Assembly: GCF_030582395.1 (NCBI RefSeq)
Contig: NZ_CP104382.1
Location: forward strand, 186,001-250,000
DNA length: 64,000 nucleotides
Reading direction: 5' to 3'
Source of the DNA: Ralstonia pickettii
Lineage (GTDB): Bacteria > Pseudomonadota > Gammaproteobacteria > Burkholderiales > Burkholderiaceae
The position numbers and the translations under genes were made by a program. Shown here one piece after another: positions 37,590 through 47,674 of the stretch. A model generated the notes under the pieces. It was not told the DNA's origin. It saw only the letters and a program-made list of their open reading frames with translations, and searched no databases. The number at the start of each line of letters is the position of its first letter. Position 1 is the stretch's first letter.

Positions 37590-40500
37590 GACGGGTTTTC
37601 CTCCGAAGGCAGGGCCGGGCGCACGCGCCAGATGGCAAACGGCTGCTCGGGTTCAAGGCGGATGTGCTGCCACTTGCCGCGCCACACTGTGCGCTGGCCG
37701 TTGACCAGGTTCTCGGCCATCAGCGCGCCGTGGTCGGGCAGGCCCCATTGCCACAGTGGCAGTTCGATGTCGGATTCGTGCGCGTGGTGCGGGTCGAGGT
37801 TGATCGCCACGAACACCGTGTTGTCTCCAAAGCGGTCCGGCGACAGCGCGTTGGCCGGTTCGGCCAGTTCGGCCGGTGCGGTTTCCAGCCGCGCCGGCAG
37901 CACGGGCGGCGTCGATTTGCTGAAGAACAGGATCCGGTCGCCCGAGGCGGGCTGGAATGTCACGCCCAGATGCGAGTGCAGTGCCGGGTTGGCTCGGCGG
38001 ATGCGGTTGAGCAGTGCGATCTCCTTGACGATGTTGCCGGGGCGGTTGTGGTCCCACGCGCGCAACTGGTACTTCTCGGAGTCGAGGTACTCCTCCTTGC
38101 CGGGCACCGCGGCGCCTTCGCACAGCTCGAAGCCGTTATAGACGCCCCACAGGCCGGACAGCGTGGCCGCCAGCGCTGCACGAATCAGGAAACCCGGCCG
38201 CCCCGACGTCTGCAGGAACACCGGATTGATATCCGGCGTATTGACGAAGAAGTGCGGGCGGAAATATTCACGCACCGGCGTGCGCGTCAGCTCGGTCAGG
38301 TAATCGATGAATTCCTGCTTGGTGTGCCGCCACGTGAAGTACGTGTACGACTGCGAGAACCCGACCTTCGCCAGACGGTACATCACCTTGGGGCGCGTAA
38401 AGGCCTCCGACAGGAACACCGTATCCGGATAGCGCGCGCGCACCTCGCCGATCATCCATTCCCAGAACGGTAGCGGCTTGGTGTGCGGATTGTCGACGCG
38501 GAACAGGCGCACGCCTTCGTCTGCCCAGAACATCACCACGTCACGCAGCGCCGTCCACAGACCGGGCTTGGCGTCGTCGGCATAGAAGTCGACGTTGACG
38601 ATGTCTTCGTATTTCTTGGGCGGGTTCTCGGCGTATTTGATGCTGCCGTCAGGGCGCCATGCAAACCAGCCGGGGTGCTCGCGCAGCCAGGGGTGATCGG
38701 GCGAGCATTGAATGGCGAAGTCCAGCGCCAGCTCCAGGCCCTTCTCACGCGCCGCGCGCATCAGGCGGCGGAAGTCTTCCAGCGTGCCCAGCTGCGGGTG
38801 GATGGCGTCGTGCCCGCCTTCGGCAGCGCCAATCGCGTATGGGCTGCCGGGGTCGTCGCGCTCCGCGCGCAGGCTGTTGTTGCGGCCCTTGCGGTTGGTG
38901 CGGCCGATCGGGTGGATGGGCGGGAAATACAAGACGTCGAAGCCCATGCCGCGGATGGCGCCCAGGCGGCGGATCACGTCGTCGAACGTGCCGTGCCGCT
39001 GTTCGTCATCCGATGCCGAGCGGGGGAACAGTTCGTACCAGCTCGCGAATGCCGCGCCAGCGCGTTCCACGTCGAGCGGGTACGCCACGCTTTCGACATA
39101 GAACGGCCGGTAGTGCGAGGCCTGCGCCATCACAAGCGCCGTCACGGGGTCCAGCAGCAGCTTGAGACGGTGCGCCTGGTCTGGCTCCGACAGCAGTTGG
39201 GCGAACTTGTGGAGCGCGTCGGCGGCTGCATTCTTGGGCGCATGCTCGGCTGCCTGTGCGACCAGACGTGCGCCTTCTTCCAGCTCCAGCGTCACGTCCA
39301 CGCCGGCGGTGTGCTTCTTCTCCAGTTCAGACCGGTAGGTGCCGAACGCGTCGCGCCACGCAGCGACGGCATACACGTGCCGGCCCAACCGCTCCGGCCG
39401 GAATGCGCCCCGCCAGCGGTCGTTGCCGAGCGCGACCATCGGCACGTGCTGCCAGGAGTCTTCATCCTGGGCGCGCCACAGCAGCTGGACGGCCAGCTTG
39501 TCGTGCCCGTCCATCAGCACGTCGGCCTCGACGACGATGTCGTCGCCCACCAGGCGCTTGACGGCAAAGCGTCCGTCTTCAACGGAGGGCTGCACCTGTT
39601 CGATACCGATGCGCGGCGAGGCAATGGCTGTGTTGACGGCGTCCTGCGCTCCGCTGGCCTTGGCGCGCGGGATCTTGGCGGGCTTGGCCGTGGCAGGACT
39701 CCGCACCGGGGCGTTGCGGAAGACGCGCCAGACCTGCACATCGCCAGGCAGCAGATCGATCTCCGCCAGCGGACGTGCCTTGGCGCGCAAGGTGTCGTCG
39801 CAACTGCCGACCGGTTCCGTGAGCAGATCGAGCGCCACACCGCGCGTAAAGCCGCCGGCTACGCCGGGCAGGAAGTGGTCGGCATGCACCGACACGCCCA
39901 TGTAGAGGTCGGGGTTGATGACCGTCAGCGTGGCGGCATCGCCGGCACGCAGGTCGGGGCCATCAGCGCGCAAGAGGGCGGTGGCGGGCGCGTCCGGGCC
40001 CGTCAGCATGCGCAGTTCCGCATGCGGTGCGACGGTATTCGTCGCGCGGGCAGCGCGGATGGTCGCATTCACATCGCGCACGGCGTCGCTCAGGTCGAAC
40101 GCGGCATGCGCGTCGATCCATTGCTGGTCGGACGGATCACCACGCTCGGCCAGCATCGGCAGCAGTGCCCCACGTTCAAAGCCCAGCGGCATCAGCCAGC
40201 CGGCATCAAGGGTATCGGCCACGTGCAGGAGACGGCGGTATGCGCGTTCACGGACCGTGGCGTCGCCAAAGGCCTGGCCGTAGCGCGTGCCAAATGGCGC
40301 TTCCACGGTGGCGATGGGCGGGGCCACGGCGGCAAGGCGGGCATGCTCTTCCACCATCCAGCCGGCGCGGAAATCCCACCAGCGCAGCGACGAGAACGTC
40401 GCGTCAAAGCCTGCGCCTGCCAGTGCATCGACGGCCGCGCCATCCATGCCGGGCGTCCATGCGAGGAAGCGTACGGCGGCGGCCTCCCTGCGCACGTCGG

Positions 40501-41185
40501 CGATCAGCGTGCGCCAACGTTCGGCAGGCAGGCGGGCCGGGGCTTCGCAGCGGAAGCCTCCGATGCCCAATGCGGCCCAGTTGCGCAACTGCTGCGTCCA
40601 CCACGTCAGGATGGCATCGGCGGTGCGCGGGTCGTCGTGTCGGAAGGAGGCGACCTCCAGGTGGGACGGCGGCAGGCGCGGGTCCAGCGCGTCGCCGTCT
40701 TCGGCGTGGCTGATGAACCAGTCGGGGTGATCGGATCGCAGCGGCGCATCAATCGCCACGCGATCGATCACGAGATCCAGCAGTAACGTCAGCCCGCGCG
40801 AGCGGCAGCGCTCGGCGAGCGTGGCGAGCGCGGCGTCGGCCGGCCCACCGCCCAACGCGGCATGCAGTTGCGCATGGTCCCGCGTGACGAAGACGTTGCC
40901 GGCCGCACCCACGGCAAACGGTGGCGCCATCAACACATGGTCAAAACCCAGTGCGGCGATGCGATCGAGCACGCCGTCCCAGCGGTCGAGCCTGCCCAAC
41001 TGCAATGGATGGACGTAGCAGATTGCAGGTGCATACGCGGGCTCCACCGCAGTCGGCGGGCCCTCGGCGAGCACGGCGGCCGGCTTCGCGACCGATTTGG
41101 CTTTGCTGCCGGGCGGCTTGGCCGCCTTCAGTGCGGCTGTGGTTTTGCGAGGCGTAACGGGCTTGGGCGACTTGGTCTCTGGCAT
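37586..41185 (-). CDS. glgE: GlgE maltosyltransferase with an extra N-terminal GH13-like domain
   Basis: A 1199-residue protein, about 500 residues longer than ordinary GlgE. The C-terminal part (about 525-1199) is a complete GlgE: the N-terminal beta domain, [32 protein letters not shown], nucleophile D898 in [11 protein letters not shown], acid E927 in FLSEAFTRP, and [16 protein letters not shown]. It adds maltose from maltose 1-phosphate to glucan ends. Residues about 50-490 form a second GlgE-like barrel and beta domain in which the nucleophile position reads FRCEAP and the acid/base region reads FLAWTPG, so it looks inactive. A Lys/Ala/Pro linker (about 495-520) joins them. Its stop overlaps treS by 4 nt. 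Confidence 0.92.
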
Positions 41186-41217
41186 GCGTGAAAGCGGGGG
41201 CAGGGCGTCAGGCGCGG

Positions 41218-42849
41218 TCAGGCACGGATTTTTTCGGCACTGGCGGCGCGCGCCACCGCGTGCGCTCGGATCTCATCGGACAGCGCCGGCGAGCGTCGCC
41301 GCGCCGGCGTACGCACAGGTTGGTCGGGGCGGGGTGTGTGCACAGCGTCCGGTGCGACGGGCGCCTGCACCAGCGCCACAGCGGGCATGGGCGTGGCGGC
41401 CGGCACCAGGGTGCGATACAGCGCGATGTATTCGCGGGCAGGCTGCGACCACCCGAAGTCGGTCGTCATGCCGTTGTACTGGAGGATGCGCCACGCCTGC
41501 GGCTGGGCGAAGATGTGCAACGCGCGCTCAACTGCGGCGACCATGGCGTCGGCGGTGTCGCCGTCAAACAGGAAGCCCGTGGCGCCGTGCACGGCCGCTT
41601 CGGGCGAGCCGTGGTCGGTGATGGTGTCCATCAGGCCGCCCACGCGTGAGGCGATGGGCACGGTGCCGTAGCGCATCGAGTAGAGCGGCGTCAGGCCGCA
41701 CGGCTCGAAGCGGCTGCCATGCAGCAGGATATCGGCGCCAGCATGCAGCAGATGGGCGTAGGCCTCGGTGTACCCGATCTTGGTAGCCACCTGGCGCGGA
41801 TAGCGCGCCGCCAGTTCCGCCATGCCCGTCTCGTACGCGTGTTCACCGCACCCGAGCACGGCCACCTGCAATTGCGGGTTGGATTCGAGCAGTTGCGGCA
41901 GCGCCTGCAACGTCACGTCGGCCATCTTTTGATGGGTCAGGCGGCTGCCCAGGGCAAGCAACGGGGCCTTGGCGTCTTCGGGCAGGCCAAAGCGCTGCTG
42001 CAGCACGCGCTTGGCGGTGTGCTTGCCGCTCAGGTTGGACGCCACAAACGGCTGCGGCAGGAGCGGATCCTTCGACGGGTTCCACACATCGTTGTCGATG
42101 CCGTTGAGGATGGCGACCAGGTCTTGCTGTCGCGCGCGCAGCAGGTCCTGCATGCCGCAACCCGCCGTGTCGGTCAGGATTTCACGCGCATAGGCATGGC
42201 TCACCGTGGTGATGCGATCGGCCCATAGCAGGCCCGCCTTCAGAAAGCTGAATTGGCCCCAGAACTCCGCTTCGTGCGCTGCATCGGGCGGCACGCCAAT
42301 GTCCGGCACCACGTGCATCGGAAAATTGCCCTGGAACGCGAGGTTATGGATGGTGAAGACCGTCTTCACCGGCACCTGCGCCCGCTTGACGAACAGCGGC
42401 ACCAGCCCAGCGTGCCAATCGTGCGCCTGCACGATGTCGGCGCGATGCACACCCGGCACGCCTGCGGCGACGCGCGCAGCGGCCTGACTGAACGCCGCAA
42501 AGCGCAGCGCGTTGTCTTCATAGGGCTCGCCATGTGCATCCAGATATGGGTTGCCCGGCCGCGCGAACAGTGCCGGCGCGTCGAACAGCAGTACCGGGAT
42601 GCCTTGGGCGCCCATGTGCCCGCTCAGCAGGCGCGCGGGGCCACCGGGCAGGTCGGTCCACTCGCACACGGTGCGCGTGTGCTGCAACTGCGTGATGGCG
42701 TCGGGATAGCCCGGCAGCATCACCGTGACTTTCATGCCAGCACGCCGGAGCGCGCTCGCGCACGCTCCAACCATATCTCCAAGGCCGCCGGTCTTGGCCA
42801 GCGGCACAGCTTCCGAAGCGACGAAGAGAACGTTCAGCGACAAGGTCAT
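41218..42849 (-). CDS. glgA: glycogen synthase
   Basis: A 543-residue GT5 glycosyltransferase, likely ADP-glucose-dependent. The N-terminus has [20 protein letters not shown] with the KTGGL donor-binding motif, then [14 protein letters not shown] and [13 protein letters not shown]. The C-terminal GT-B lobe has [21 protein letters not shown]. The last 50 residues form a Pro/Arg/Ala-rich tail beyond the usual end. The ATG at 42849 (GGGAG nearby) is preferred to the start at 42894. It is the first gene of the leftward glgA-glgE-treS-glgB block. No glgC lies here, so ADP-glucose must come from elsewhere. Confidence 0.94.
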   Translation of the reverse strand: MTLSLNVLFVASEAVPLAKTGGLGDMVGACASALRRAGMKVTVMLPGYPDAITQLQHTRTVCEWTDLPGGPARLLSGHMGAQGIPVLLFDAPALFARPGNPYLDAHGEPYEDNALRFAAFSQAAARVAAGVPGVHRADIVQAHDWHAGLVPLFVKRAQVPVKTVFTIHNLAFQGNFPMHVVPDIGVPPDAAHEAEFWGQFSFLKAGLLWADRITTVSHAYAREILTDTAGCGMQDLLRARQQDLVAILNGIDNDVWNPSKDPLLPQPFVASNLSGKHTAKRVLQQRFGLPEDAKAPLLALGSRLTHQKMADVTLQALPQLLESNPQLQVAVLGCGEHAYETGMAELAARYPRQVATKIGYTEAYAHLLHAGADILLHGSRFEPCGLTPLYSMRYGTVPIASRVGGLMDTITDHGSPEAAVHGATGFLFDGDTADAMVAAVERALHIFAQPQAWRILQYNGMTTDFGWSQPAREYIALYRTLVPAATPMPAVALVQAPVAPDAVHTPRPDQPVRTPARRRSPALSDEIRAHAVARAASAEKIRA

Positions 42850-43145
42850 GCTCCCGGGGGAATTCGCCTGCCGGGCCTGCATCCAGCTGTTCAACAGTGG
42901 AGGGCGCCGATGCGCGGCGGAGGTTTGCGATCGACCTCCTGGCGCAAGACCTATGCCAGTCAGACAGACGCTGACAAGCCGGTGGCGCTTTGCTCACGCC
43001 GCCTTGGCCGGACGTGATGTGTGCGCTGCGATGGAACGTGCAGCGTGTGCAACCTGCGGGTGCGCTGTGTAATTTCGCCTATGCACGCAGACGCACGTTG
43101 CAGGCATGCCGCGCTTCGGATTGGCGACGCTCGATTGCCAGGGCA

Positions 43146-43182
43146 ATAGAAAAAAACAATCGATAAAATCATATCAATCAAC
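43146..43182. promoter_or_regulatory. OxyR-like tetrad upstream of ahpC
   Basis: Four tetranucleotides with 7-bp spacing (ATAG, CAAT, ATCA, CAAC) follow the OxyR pattern ATAG-N7-CTAT-N7-ATAG-N7-CTAT in 11 of 16 positions. The site abuts the candidate -35 of ahpC, as expected for an activator. The match is imperfect. Confidence 0.35.
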
Positions 43183-43211
43183 TTGTGCAATGCACCGATC
43201 GACGATACGAT
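43183..43211 (+). promoter_or_regulatory. ahpC: candidate ahpC promoter
   Basis: TTGTGC (43183-43188), 17-bp spacer, TACGAT (43206-43211), about 40 nt before the ahpC ATG. The -35 is weak, which fits dependence on an activator bound at 43146-43182. Confidence 0.35.
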
Positions 43212-43251
43212 CTACTCCGTTGTCAACCAAGCAACCCAACCGAAAACCACT

Positions 43252-43815
43252 ATGTCGCTGATCAATACTCAAGTCCAACCGTTCAAGGCCCAAGCGTTCC
43301 ACAACGGCAAGTTCATCGAAGTCACGGATGAGTCGCTCAAGGGCAAGTGGTCCGTGCTGATCTTCATGCCGGCCGCGTTCACCTTCAACTGCCCGACCGA
43401 AGTGGAAGACGCAGCGGACAACTACGCTGAATTCCAGAAGGCTGGCGCCGAGGTCTACATCGTCACGACCGACACGCACTTCTCGCACAAGGTGTGGCAT
43501 GAAACGTCGCCGGCCGTGGGTAAGGCACAGTTCCCGCTGGTGGGTGACCCGACGCACGCGCTGACCAACGCATTCGGCGTGCACATTCCGGAAGAAGGCC
43601 TGGCACTGCGTGGCACGTTCGTGATCGACCCGCAAGGCGTGATCAAGACGATGGAAGTGCACGACAACGCCATCGCCCGCGACGTGAAGGAAACCCTGCG
43701 CAAGCTCAAGGCTGCCCAGTTCGTCGCCAACAACCCGGGCAACGTGTGCCCGGCCAAGTGGAACGAAGGCGCCAAGACGATCAAGCCGTCGCTCGACCTG
43801 GTCGGCAAGATCTAA
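43252..43815 (+). CDS. ahpC: alkyl hydroperoxide reductase subunit C (peroxiredoxin)
   Basis: A 187-residue typical 2-Cys peroxiredoxin reducing H2O2 and organic peroxides in the cytoplasm. The peroxidatic Cys is in PAAFTFNCPTEVED and the resolving Cys in NPGNVCPAKWNEG near the C-terminus; HFSHKVWHE is also characteristic. The ATG at 43252 gives the standard family start MSLINTQVQPF; the in-frame ATG at 43183 would fall inside the promoter. Its reductase AhpF is encoded 234 nt downstream, across a repeat element and hairpins, so the pair is probably coregulated but not simply one mRNA. Confidence 0.97.
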   Translation: MSLINTQVQPFKAQAFHNGKFIEVTDESLKGKWSVLIFMPAAFTFNCPTEVEDAADNYAEFQKAGAEVYIVTTDTHFSHKVWHETSPAVGKAQFPLVGDPTHALTNAFGVHIPEEGLALRGTFVIDPQGVIKTMEVHDNAIARDVKETLRKLKAAQFVANNPGNVCPAKWNEGAKTIKPSLDLVGKI

Positions 43816-43817
43816 GC

Positions 43818-43938
43818 GAACCTGCTCACGGTCCTACTGCGCGGCCTGATCTTGGCCCTGCGATGCTCGCCGTACCCATGTACGGCTGCGCTTCTCGCGC
43901 CAACCTCAGGTCGCTCGCTACGGACCGTGAACAGGTTC
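43818..43938. repeat. 121-bp element with 17-bp inverted ends between ahpC and ahpF
   Basis: The ends (43818-43834 and 43922-43938) are inverted copies with one mismatch: GAACCTGCTCACGGTCC and GGACCGTGAACAGGTTC. A perfect 7-bp hairpin lies inside (43869-43875 with 43880-43886). It starts 3 nt after the ahpC stop. It has no coding capacity and looks like a dispersed intergenic repeat or processing element. Confidence 0.75.
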
Positions 43939-43963
43939 CAAGCGGCTTTGCCGCTTGACCGCA

Positions 43964-43986
43964 ACGGCCGGCACTGCCGGCCGTTT
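43964..43986 (+). terminator. hairpin upstream of ahpF
   Basis: A perfect 9-bp stem (ACGGCCGGC at 43964-43972 with GCCGGCCGT at 43976-43984), 3-nt loop, then TTG. A smaller hairpin at 43940-43956 precedes it. The short T-run suggests partial termination or mRNA protection after ahpC. Confidence 0.5.
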
Positions 43987-44049
43987 GCTTAAGGGTAGGC
44001 GGCATATGTCGCCGCCTTTTTACAGACTCAACGAATAAAGGAAGTCGTC

Positions 44050-45624
44050 ATGCTGGATGCTGATGTCAAGGCCCAACTGAAGGCCTACCTCGAACGCCTC
44101 GTGCAGCCCATTGAGCTGGTCGCCAACGTCGATGACAGCGAGGGCTCGCGCGACATGATGGACCTGCTGCGCGACGTGGCCGAGCAGTCCAGCATGATCG
44201 TGCTGACGGAACAACGCGATGCCGCCGAGCGCGCACCGTCGTTCCTGATCCGCCGCACCGGCGCGGATGTGGGCGTGCGTTTTGCCGCCATCCCGACCGG
44301 CCACGAGTTCACCTCGCTCGTGCTGGCGCTGCTGCAAGTGGGCGGCTATGCGCCCAAGCTCGAAGCCGACGTCATCGAACAGATTCGCAACATCGAAGGG
44401 GATTTCCGCTTCGAGACCTACATGTCGCTCACGTGCCAGAACTGCCCGGACGTCGTCCAGGCGCTGAACGTGATGTCCGTGATCAACCCGCGCATCCAGC
44501 ACGTCGCCATTGACGGCGCGCTGTATCAGGGCGAAATCGAAGCACGCCAGATCATGGCCGTGCCGACCGTGTTCCTGAACGGCGAGACGTTCGGCACGGG
44601 CCGCATGGGCGTGGAAGAGATCCTCGCCAAGATCGACACCGGCGCCGCCGCCCGTGACGCAGAAAAGCTTGCCGCCAAGGACCCGTACGACGTGCTGATC
44701 GTCGGTGGTGGCCCGGCCGGCGCGGCGGCTGCGGTGTACGCGGCACGCAAGGGTGTGCGCACCGGCGTGGTGGCCGAGCGTTTTGGCGGCCAGGTGCTCG
44801 ACACGCTGGGCATCGAGAACTTCATCTCCGTGCAGGAGACCGAAGGGCCGAAGTTTGCCGCCGCGCTGGAGCAGCACGTGCGCCAGTACGACGTCGACAT
44901 CATGAACACGCAGCGCGCAGTCAAGCTCACGCCGGCAGACAAGCCGGGCGGCTTTGCCGAGGTGACGCTGGCCAACGGTGCGGTGCTCAAGGGCCGCTCG
45001 GTCATCCTGTCGACCGGCGCGCGCTGGCGCAACGTCAATGTGCCGGGTGAGCAGGAATACAAGAACAAGGGCGTGGCGTACTGCCCGCACTGCGATGGCC
45101 CGCTGTTCAAGGGCAAGCGCGTGGCGGTCATCGGCGGCGGCAACTCGGGCGTGGAAGCGGCCATCGACCTGGCAGGCCTGGTGAGCCACGTCACGCTGCT
45201 GGAATTCGCCAGCGAGCTGAAGGCCGATGCCGTGCTCGTGCGCAAGCTGCAAAGCCTGCCGAACGCAACCATCGTGACCAACGCGCAGACCACCGAGATC
45301 ACCGGTGACGGCCAGAAGGTCAATGGCTTGCGCTACAAGAGCCGCGTGGATGGCGTCGAGCACACGGGCGCGCTCGAAGGCGTGTTCGTGCAGATTGGCC
45401 TGGTGCCCAACACCGAATGGCTGGACGGTGCGCTGGAGCGCAACCGCTTTGGCGAGATCGTCGTCGACGCGCGTGGCCAGACCAGCGCGGAAGGCGTGTT
45501 TGCCGCAGGCGATGCGACCACGACGCCGTACAAGCAGATCATCATCGCCACGGGCGATGGCGCGAAGGCCGCACTGTCGGCGTTCGATCATCTGATCCGC
45601 GTGCCGCTGGCCGAAGCTGCCTGA
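44050..45624 (+). CDS. ahpF: alkyl hydroperoxide reductase subunit F
   Basis: A 524-residue NADH:AhpC disulfide reductase. The N-terminal tandem thioredoxin-like domain (1-200) carries the CQNC active site ([11 protein letters not shown]). The flavoprotein part follows: FAD-binding [19 protein letters not shown] near 217, redox-active CPHC in [14 protein letters not shown]-binding [17 protein letters not shown], and a C-terminal FAD segment [21 protein letters not shown]. Length and layout are standard. GGAAG upstream of the ATG supports the start. It regenerates AhpC. Confidence 0.97.
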   Translation: MLDADVKAQLKAYLERLVQPIELVANVDDSEGSRDMMDLLRDVAEQSSMIVLTEQRDAAERAPSFLIRRTGADVGVRFAAIPTGHEFTSLVLALLQVGGYAPKLEADVIEQIRNIEGDFRFETYMSLTCQNCPDVVQALNVMSVINPRIQHVAIDGALYQGEIEARQIMAVPTVFLNGETFGTGRMGVEEILAKIDTGAAARDAEKLAAKDPYDVLIVGGGPAGAAAAVYAARKGVRTGVVAERFGGQVLDTLGIENFISVQETEGPKFAAALEQHVRQYDVDIMNTQRAVKLTPADKPGGFAEVTLANGAVLKGRSVILSTGARWRNVNVPGEQEYKNKGVAYCPHCDGPLFKGKRVAVIGGGNSGVEAAIDLAGLVSHVTLLEFASELKADAVLVRKLQSLPNATIVTNAQTTEITGDGQKVNGLRYKSRVDGVEHTGALEGVFVQIGLVPNTEWLDGALERNRFGEIVVDARGQTSAEGVFAAGDATTTPYKQIIIATGDGAKAALSAFDHLIRVPLAEAA

Positions 45625-45649
45625 AGCAGAACTCAGCCGTACCCGTACC

Positions 45650-45685
45650 AAGCCGGACGTCGCGATCAGCGGGTCCGGCTTTTTC
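45650..45685 (+). terminator. rho-independent terminator after ahpF
   Basis: A perfect 9-bp stem (AAGCCGGAC at 45650-45658 with GTCCGGCTT at 45673-45681), 14-nt loop, then TTTTC. It lies 26 nt past the ahpF stop and 15 nt from the end of the convergent LysR gene. Confidence 0.85.
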
Positions 45686-45699
45686 TTTGGTGCTGCGGC

Positions 45700-46587
45700 T
45701 CAGCCGGCGGCAGACTGCAGCGCCTGCGCACGCGCGGCGCACATCTCGACAAGGCGATCCCGCAGGGCACGCCCGGCGCTGTCGAGGTCGGGCCGCGCAA
45801 ACAGCGCCAGCTCCAGCCCGCCGATCTCCGGAAAACCATCGGCAGCGCCGAGCACGCGATGCCCGGCCTGCACGGTGCTGGCCGGCAGCAGGCTCACGCC
45901 CAGCCCCGCGCTCACCGCCGCACACAGGCTCGCCAGGCTCGGACTGGAATATGTGATGCGCCACGGCTGGCCGATCGATTCCAGCGCGTGCAGCATCTCC
46001 TGCCGATACAGCGCGCCCACCGGAAACACCACCAGCGGCAATGAAGGTTGCGATGGCCCGAGCGGCAGCGTGTGCGGCCGCTCGGCGCTGTCGATCCAGC
46101 AGACCGGCTCGGCCCAGCGCGCATGGCAGTCGCTATCGGTGCCCCATTGCTTGACGAGCAGCATGTCGAGATCGCCGTTGCGGTACAGGCGCAGCAGATG
46201 GTGGGAAAGGCCGCTTTCCACCTCGAGACGCAGCCGCGGGCGCTCGCGCGCAAAGCTGGCGATGAGCGGCATCAGCGCGCCGCTGCCGAGGTCTTCCGGC
46301 ACGCCCAGGCGCAGCACGCCGCCGGTATGTTCGGGGCTGAGGGCCTCGCTCGCTTCGTTGGCCAGGCGCAGCAGGCGGCGCGCGTAGCCGAGCAGGCGGT
46401 CGCCTTCTTCCGTCGGCAATACCTGGCGCTGGCTGCGGTCGAGCAGGCGGCAGTCCAACTGCTGCTCAAGCCGCAGGATCTGCTGGCTGACGGTCGATTG
46501 CGTCAGGTGCAAATGCTCGGCCGCGCGCGTGAAGTTGCCCGTATCCACCACCGTGACAAAGCTGCGCAGCAAGACAAGATCGATCAT
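45700..46587 (-). CDS. LysR family transcriptional regulator
   Basis: A 295-residue DNA-binding regulator. The N-terminal winged helix is MIDLVLLRSFVTVVDTGNFTRAAEHLHLTQSTVSQQILRLEQ in pattern, with the recognition helix around residues 27-46. The rest is a periplasmic-binding-like effector domain (GVLRLGVPEDLGSGALMPLIASFARERP and after). The ATG at 46587 gives the standard LysR start; a longer start at 46617 adds ten residues. It lacks the paired Cys motif of OxyR, so it is not the obvious ahpC/F activator. The effector is unknown. An AACATGTT palindrome at 46626-46633 could be its operator. Confidence 0.88.
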   Translation of the reverse strand: MIDLVLLRSFVTVVDTGNFTRAAEHLHLTQSTVSQQILRLEQQLDCRLLDRSQRQVLPTEEGDRLLGYARRLLRLANEASEALSPEHTGGVLRLGVPEDLGSGALMPLIASFARERPRLRLEVESGLSHHLLRLYRNGDLDMLLVKQWGTDSDCHARWAEPVCWIDSAERPHTLPLGPSQPSLPLVVFPVGALYRQEMLHALESIGQPWRITYSSPSLASLCAAVSAGLGVSLLPASTVQAGHRVLGAADGFPEIGGLELALFARPDLDSAGRALRDRLVEMCAARAQALQSAAG

Positions 46588-46827
46588 TTGGAAACCCACT
46601 GAACAACAGTCGACCATCTAATTTGAACATGTTTAGGGGCGCAACCATAATCGACCCGCAATTTTGTCAGCGGTGCACTCGCTGGCCTATGAACAGGACG
46701 TGCGCAAGGCGGGGCGCTTGTGCGCCATCGGGGCAAGGCCGGCGGGTTGCCGCTCGAGCCGCGCTGACGTTTTCCCCAATCCAACCATGCTTGGAGTGAG
46801 GGCTTCCTCCATTCGCGAAGAAAACAC

Positions 46828-46856
46828 TTGTAATGCGAATGATTCGCATTTATAGT
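46828..46856 (+). promoter_or_regulatory. strong sigma-70 promoter overlapped by a perfect Fur palindrome
   Basis: -35 TTGTAA (46828-46833), 17-bp spacer, -10 TATAGT (46851-46856). The spacer and -35 edge are covered by AATGCGAAT-G-ATTCGCATT (46832-46850), a perfect 9-1-9 inverted repeat of Fur-box type. Occupation by iron-loaded Fur should block transcription, which would start near 46863 and run rightward. Confidence 0.7.
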
Positions 46857-46862
46857 GTGTCC

Positions 46863-47082
46863 ATCGACGGCGGTGCAGCCGAAGGATTCGCCCCCAGGGC
46901 ACACCTTTCAAGCACCGCACGTCGAACCGAATTTCGCTGCGTGCGTTCGCTGCTCTTTGCGAGCCAGCGCCCGGCAACCGATCTTTTGTGGGGACCGCTC
47001 TGACACACAGAGCGTTTGGCAGTAGCAAGCCGCCCGACAGTCGGGAAAGCACTCAGACCCCGCTTTCCCGACTGCGACTTTT
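46863..47082 (+). ncRNA. candidate Fur-repressed small RNA or leader upstream of fur paralogue
   Basis: Transcription from the Fur-boxed promoter at 46828-46856 would begin near 46863 and meet a terminator-like hairpin at 47038-47082, giving about 220 nt. No reading frame with a plausible start and ribosome site was found in this span. The position and iron-type operator recall RyhB/PrrF-type RNAs, though there is no sequence evidence of kinship. The alternative is a long untranslated leader of the fur paralogue, with the hairpin as attenuator. Confidence 0.45.
47038..47082 (+). terminator. 13-bp hairpin in the fur-paralogue leader
   Basis: CAGTCGGGAAAGC (47038-47050) pairs perfectly with GCTTTCCCGACTG (47062-47074) around an 11-nt loop, followed by CGACTTTT. 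A run of eight T follows at 47103-47110. The T-run right after the stem is short, so termination may be partial. Confidence 0.55.
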
Positions 47083-47218
47083 CCGGGCCGCCAGCCATGC
47101 CATTTTTTTTCTTCAAGAACGCAGCGGCCCGGCGTGCATGCGTGCAACGTCGCCGTTTCGATTCTCGCCCGCTGTCGTGCCCCGCCTGCTGTACCCAAAT
47201 CTCGCCCCAACGAACGCC

Positions 47219-47674
47219 ATGCCAAACTCGACCGACCTGCGCCGGGCGGGGCTCAAAGCCACCTCGCCGCGCGTCAAGATTCTGGAAATCCTCACCGCCG
47301 GTACGCAGCACGGCCGCCACCTGAGCGCGGAAGATGTGTACCGCCAGTTGCTCACGTCGGAACTCGACATCGGCATCTCAACGGTCTATCGGGTGCTCAA
47401 TCAGCTGGTGGATGCCGGCGTGCTGCTGCGCCATACGTTCGAGGCCGGCCATGCGGTGTATGAGCTAGACGAGGGCGCACACCACGACCACCTGATCTGC
47501 TTGTGCTGCGGCCGCGTGGAGGAGTTTCACGACGACGCCATCGAGTCGCGGCAGGAGCGTGTGGCCAACGAGCGCGGCTTCGTGCTGCGCGATCACGCGC
47601 TCGCGCTCTACGGCGTCTGCCCCGCATGTCAGACAAGTGCGGGTGCGGCCGGCGCGATCGTGTTGAACGCGTGA
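47219..47674 (+). CDS. fur: Fur family ferric uptake regulator (paralogue)
   Basis: A 151-residue metal-dependent repressor. The winged helix is in residues about 1-85 (LRRAGLKATSPRVKILEIL, HLSAEDVYRQLL, IGISTVYRVLNQLVDAGVL). The metal-binding and dimerisation part has AHHDHLICLCCGRVEEF and a C-terminal CPAC. It is closer to Fur than to Zur or PerR by these motifs, but with an extra Cys (CLCC instead of CLDC). The ATG at 47219 gives the normal Fur start; the Shine-Dalgarno is weak. A Fur-boxed promoter lies 360 nt upstream, so it may be autoregulated. Many Burkholderiaceae carry several Fur proteins; which one this is cannot be told. Confidence 0.88.
   Translation: MPNSTDLRRAGLKATSPRVKILEILTAGTQHGRHLSAEDVYRQLLTSELDIGISTVYRVLNQLVDAGVLLRHTFEAGHAVYELDEGAHHDHLICLCCGRVEEFHDDAIESRQERVANERGFVLRDHALALYGVCPACQTSAGAAGAIVLNA

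Larger units (their letters stand above)
42850..43251. other. divergent promoter region glgA / ahpC
   Basis: No gene. The glgA-proximal part is GC-rich without clear motifs. The ahpC-proximal part (43141-43211) is strongly AT-rich and holds an OxyR-like site and a candidate promoter, listed separately. Confidence 0.5.

Noticed and set aside
45700..46587. LysR gene as OxyR for ahpC/ahpF
   Set aside because: The regulator lacks the OxyR redox-Cys arrangement and is convergent with ahpF, so the link rests on proximity only.
46664..46855. Short plus-strand frame before the Fur-boxed promoter
   Set aside because: Needs a TTG start without Shine-Dalgarno, has no recognisable features and ends at the promoter itself.
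46988..47218. N-terminal extension of the fur paralogue
   Set aside because: Fur proteins begin at the ATG at 47219; the upstream part would encode 77 unrelated residues through the 13-bp hairpin.
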